A stretch of 5,975 bases of DNA from Gelidibacter sp039916245 (lineage in GTDB: Bacteria > Bacteroidota > Bacteroidia > Flavobacteriales > Flavobacteriaceae): contig NZ_JBDSLS010000235.1 of the NCBI RefSeq assembly GCF_039916245.1, positions 1 to 5,975 of the forward strand. Direction: 5' to 3'. Below the pieces are notes generated by a model. That model searched no databases. It saw only the letters and a program-made list of their open reading frames with translations, and was not told the DNA's origin. Of the stretch, positions 5,123 through 5,975 are shown in pieces. How positions within the stretch are numbered: the stretch's first letter is position 1; every line of letters begins with the position of its first letter. A program made the translations under genes and the position numbers.

Positions 5123-5295
5123 GGGCGTTACTTTTTTTAAACTTACAAGGTCTCCAAAATAAACATGTAGCTAAAAAAAAGGTCGGGCTTTCCGCTATAT
5201 CTTTTGCCGAAAAGGCAAAAGGATGCCGCTGCAAATGCGAAGCATTCACGAATACGATAATTTGAAAATGATACGTTATGAGTAATCCCTAACGC
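5123..5295 (+). ncRNA. structured RNA-like element, possibly Flavo-1 type
   Basis: The stretch starts GGGCGTTA and ends CCCTAACGC, with GCGTT (5125-5129) able to pair with AACGC (5291-5295). Inside, ACTTTTTTT (5130-5138) pairs with AAAAAAGGT (5175-5183), and CTTTTGCC (5201-5208) pairs with GGCAAAAG (5214-5221) around GAAAA. Between the arms lie unpaired blocks GGTCGGGCTTTCCGCTATAT and GGATGCCGCTGCAA. I recognise the combination GGGCGTTA / GGTCGGGCTTTCCGCT / GATGCCGCT / ATCCCTAACGC as a sequence repeated in intergenic regions of many Bacteroidota genomes, and it may be the Rfam Flavo-1 RNA; the family name is from memory and uncertain. A promoter-like box ends five bases before it. No terminator follows, so it may form part of the ftsY leader. 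The rest of the 5072-5346 gap holds no coding frame. Confidence 0.6.
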
Positions 5296-5346
5296 AAATC
5301 CGTCTTTGAAAACAAACACTGCTTAATACTAAATACCTCAATATAA

Positions 5347-5975
5347 ATGAGTTTTTTTAAAAAAATATTCTCTTCAGAAAAAAAGGAAACCTTAGACAAA
5401 GGTTTAGAAAAATCTAAAACCTCTTTTTTTACCAAGCTTAACAAAGCCGTTGCCGGAAAATCGAAAGTTGATGAAGACGTTCTTGACAACCTTGAGGAAA
5501 TCCTCGTATCTAGCGATGTTGGGGTGGGCACCACTCTAAAAATAATCGATCGGATTGAAGCGCGTGTTGCTCAAGATAAATATTTGGGAACTGCAGAGCT
5601 GAATCAAATTCTACGTGAGGAAATAGCAGGCTTATTATCTGAAATCGATAGCGGTAATGCTACGGAGTTTTCAATTCCAGCGGATAAGAAACCTTATGTG
5701 ATCATGGTCGTCGGTGTCAATGGCGTTGGGAAAACGACGACTATTGGTAAGCTGGCTTCACAGTTTAAAAAACAAGGGTTAAGTGTTGTGCTAGGTGCCG
5801 CAGATACCTTTAGAGCGGCAGCGATTGAGCAATTGCAAGTTTGGGCAGACCGTGTTGATGTGCCTATGGTACGTCAAAATTTTGGAAGTGATCCAGCTTC
5901 TGTTGCTTTTGACACCATCAAACGCGGCGTTGAACTTAATGCTGATGTGATTATTATTGATACCGCTGGACGTTT
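5347..5975 (+). CDS. ftsY: signal recognition particle receptor FtsY, 5' part
   Basis: FtsY is the GTPase receptor at the cytoplasmic membrane that accepts ribosome-nascent chain complexes from SRP (Ffh) and hands them to the translocon. The visible 209 residues start MSFFKKIFSS, with a short Lys-rich segment instead of the long acidic A domain of E. coli. The helical N domain follows (about 25-100, DEDVLDNLEEILVSSDVGV), then the G domain with P-loop GVNGVGKT (123-130), the insertion-box/G2 region DTFRAAA (153-159) and G3 DTAGR (205-209). The G4 motif and C-terminus lie past the window edge. The ATG is chosen because MSFFKKIF is the usual short start and no earlier in-frame start exists close by. 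There is no Shine-Dalgarno sequence. The gene is separated from the ribosomal-protein operon by a terminator and a structured element, so it is probably transcribed separately. Confidence 0.97.
   Translation, partial: MSFFKKIFSSEKKETLDKGLEKSKTSFFTKLNKAVAGKSKVDEDVLDNLEEILVSSDVGVGTTLKIIDRIEARVAQDKYLGTAELNQILREEIAGLLSEIDSGNATEFSIPADKKPYVIMVVGVNGVGKTTTIGKLASQFKKQGLSVVLGAADTFRAAAIEQLQVWADRVDVPMVRQNFGSDPASVAFDTIKRGVELNADVIIIDTAGR

Noticed and set aside
5161..5230. A Rho-independent terminator at the CTTTTGCC/GGCAAAAG hairpin
   Set aside because: The hairpin is followed by GGATGCCGC, not a U-tract, and it fits as an internal arm of the larger element.
5072..5346. A hidden or decayed protein gene between the ribosomal operon and ftsY
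   Set aside because: All frames are interrupted and nothing reads as protein; pairing arms and recognisable conserved blocks fit a structured RNA element better.

Overview
The window looks like a chromosomal segment of a member of the Bacteroidota, most likely Flavobacteriaceae. The DNA is AT-rich, Shine-Dalgarno sequences are essentially absent, promoter-like boxes fit the Bacteroidota pattern (TTTG ... TAnnTTTG), and the gene set E2 / DnaQ-like exonuclease / FAH-family hydrolase / Hpt / CinA / bL28 / bL33 / DUF4295 / FtsY matches a gene order I associate with flavobacteria. This assignment rests on recognition, not on a search. Every gene found is on the + strand.

Layout. (1) 1-945: the 3' part of a 2-oxo acid dehydrogenase E2 acyltransferase, followed by a strong UUCG-loop hairpin (954-992) and a second weaker hairpin. 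(2) 1147-1707: a 3'-5' exonuclease with a complete DEDDh catalytic domain. Its reading frame stops at an amber codon but continues open, with recognisable protein sequence, to 1923. The gene therefore appears to be a 258-residue protein cut to 186 residues by one nonsense codon. (3) 1924-2098: non-coding, with a short tandem repeat and a possible promoter. (4) 2099-4299: a tightly packed trio of FAH-family hydrolase (GTG start), small Hpt protein and CinA, joined by an abutting and a one-base-overlapping junction. (5) 4300-5019: a well-formed promoter drives rpmB (bL28), rpmG (bL33) and a 50-residue DUF4295 gene, ending at a strong terminator. (6) 5072-5346: about 275 bases without a gene. They hold a promoter-like box directly before a structured element (about 5123-5295) that resembles a conserved RNA repeat of flavobacterial genomes, possibly the Flavo-1 RNA. 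(7) 5347-5975: the N-terminal two thirds of ftsY, cut by the window edge after the G3 motif.

Functionally this is mostly housekeeping: central carbon metabolism (E2), DNA metabolism (exonuclease), NAD salvage and nucleotide clean-up (CinA), translation (bL28, bL33, DUF4295) and membrane-protein targeting (FtsY). I see no mobile element, CRISPR array, tRNA or rRNA. The two items most worth a second look are the amber-interrupted exonuclease and the structured element between the ribosomal-protein operon and ftsY.
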